Positions 32,601 to 32,651 of a stretch of DNA of 32,651 nucleotides are shown one piece after another; the first letter of the stretch is position 1, and each line of letters opens with the position of its first letter. The notes under the pieces are model-generated. The model was not told the origin of the DNA. It ran no database searches and worked only from the letters and a program-made list of their open reading frames with translations. The position numbers were made by a program, and so were the translations under genes. This stretch comes from an uncultured Clostridia bacterium (GTDB taxonomy: Bacteria > Bacillota > Clostridia > Christensenellales > Pumilibacteraceae). The stretch lies in NCBI GenBank assembly GCA_944363615.1, contig CALVUQ010000019.1, positions 1-32,651 of the forward strand. Direction: 5' to 3'.

Positions 32601-32651
32601 AAACGCGCCCGATAAAAATTCTTTTCGGTTATAACGCAAGGCGCATTTTCG

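Overview
The window reads as a chromosomal segment of a spore-forming, probably anaerobic member of the Clostridia. The evidence is seen in the genes: spoIIR, sleB-ypeB and a SipL-type spore-coat morphogenesis gene, Veg, a DnaD/DnaI primosome pair, a glycyl radical enzyme with its activase, ATP-dependent PEP carboxykinase, hexameric glutamate dehydrogenase, and strong Gram-positive Shine-Dalgarno and sigma-A promoter signals. The exact lineage is not readable from the sequence; an uncultured gut-type clostridial order is a guess. No rRNA, tRNA, CRISPR array, insertion sequence or prophage was seen.

Layout. 1-400: the end of an unidentified gene, two small hairpins and a terminator. 400-4370: an AraC-family regulator divergent from a two-gene glycyl-radical-enzyme operon (enzyme plus activase). 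4700-6734: a lipoprotein with a beta-propeller-like body, a bacterial Ig-like domain and a C-terminal membrane anchor. 6870-7967: rplM-rpsI. 7968-8677: a gene-free stretch with degenerate repeats. 8678-9737: rsmA (ksgA). 9780-11585: pckA. 11590-13516: a possible 40-residue ORF and a polytopic membrane protein whose hydrophilic tail is cut by a frameshift. 13644-15765: a YpsA-like SLOG protein, a double zinc-ribbon protein with a very acidic tail, a YerC-type TrpR-like protein and Veg. 15883-21048: sipL-like gene, ispE, then spoIIR-sleB-ypeB. 21384-23988: an operon of a thioredoxin-reductase-like flavoprotein, a Cys-rich zinc ribbon, a nitroreductase and an alpha/beta hydrolase. 24348-25853: gdhA (minus). 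25917-28492: dnaD-dnaI (minus), divergent from sbcD-sbcC (28602-32469).

The most interesting signals are regulatory. Three genes (araC-type, rsmA, ispE) have a good sigma-A promoter (-35, 17-bp spacer, -10) whose -10 box ends exactly 6 nt before the ATG, with no Shine-Dalgarno, which predicts leaderless mRNAs. Two more (the glycyl radical enzyme and the thioredoxin-reductase-like gene) have the -10 so close that transcription should begin at or inside the Shine-Dalgarno. The dnaD leader contains three alternating complementary 7-mers that could form two mutually exclusive hairpins. Among proteins, the glycyl radical enzyme has unusual active-site surroundings and no obvious substrate, and the thioredoxin-reductase-like protein lacks normal NADPH motifs. 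All family calls rest on reading motifs by eye; no database search was possible.
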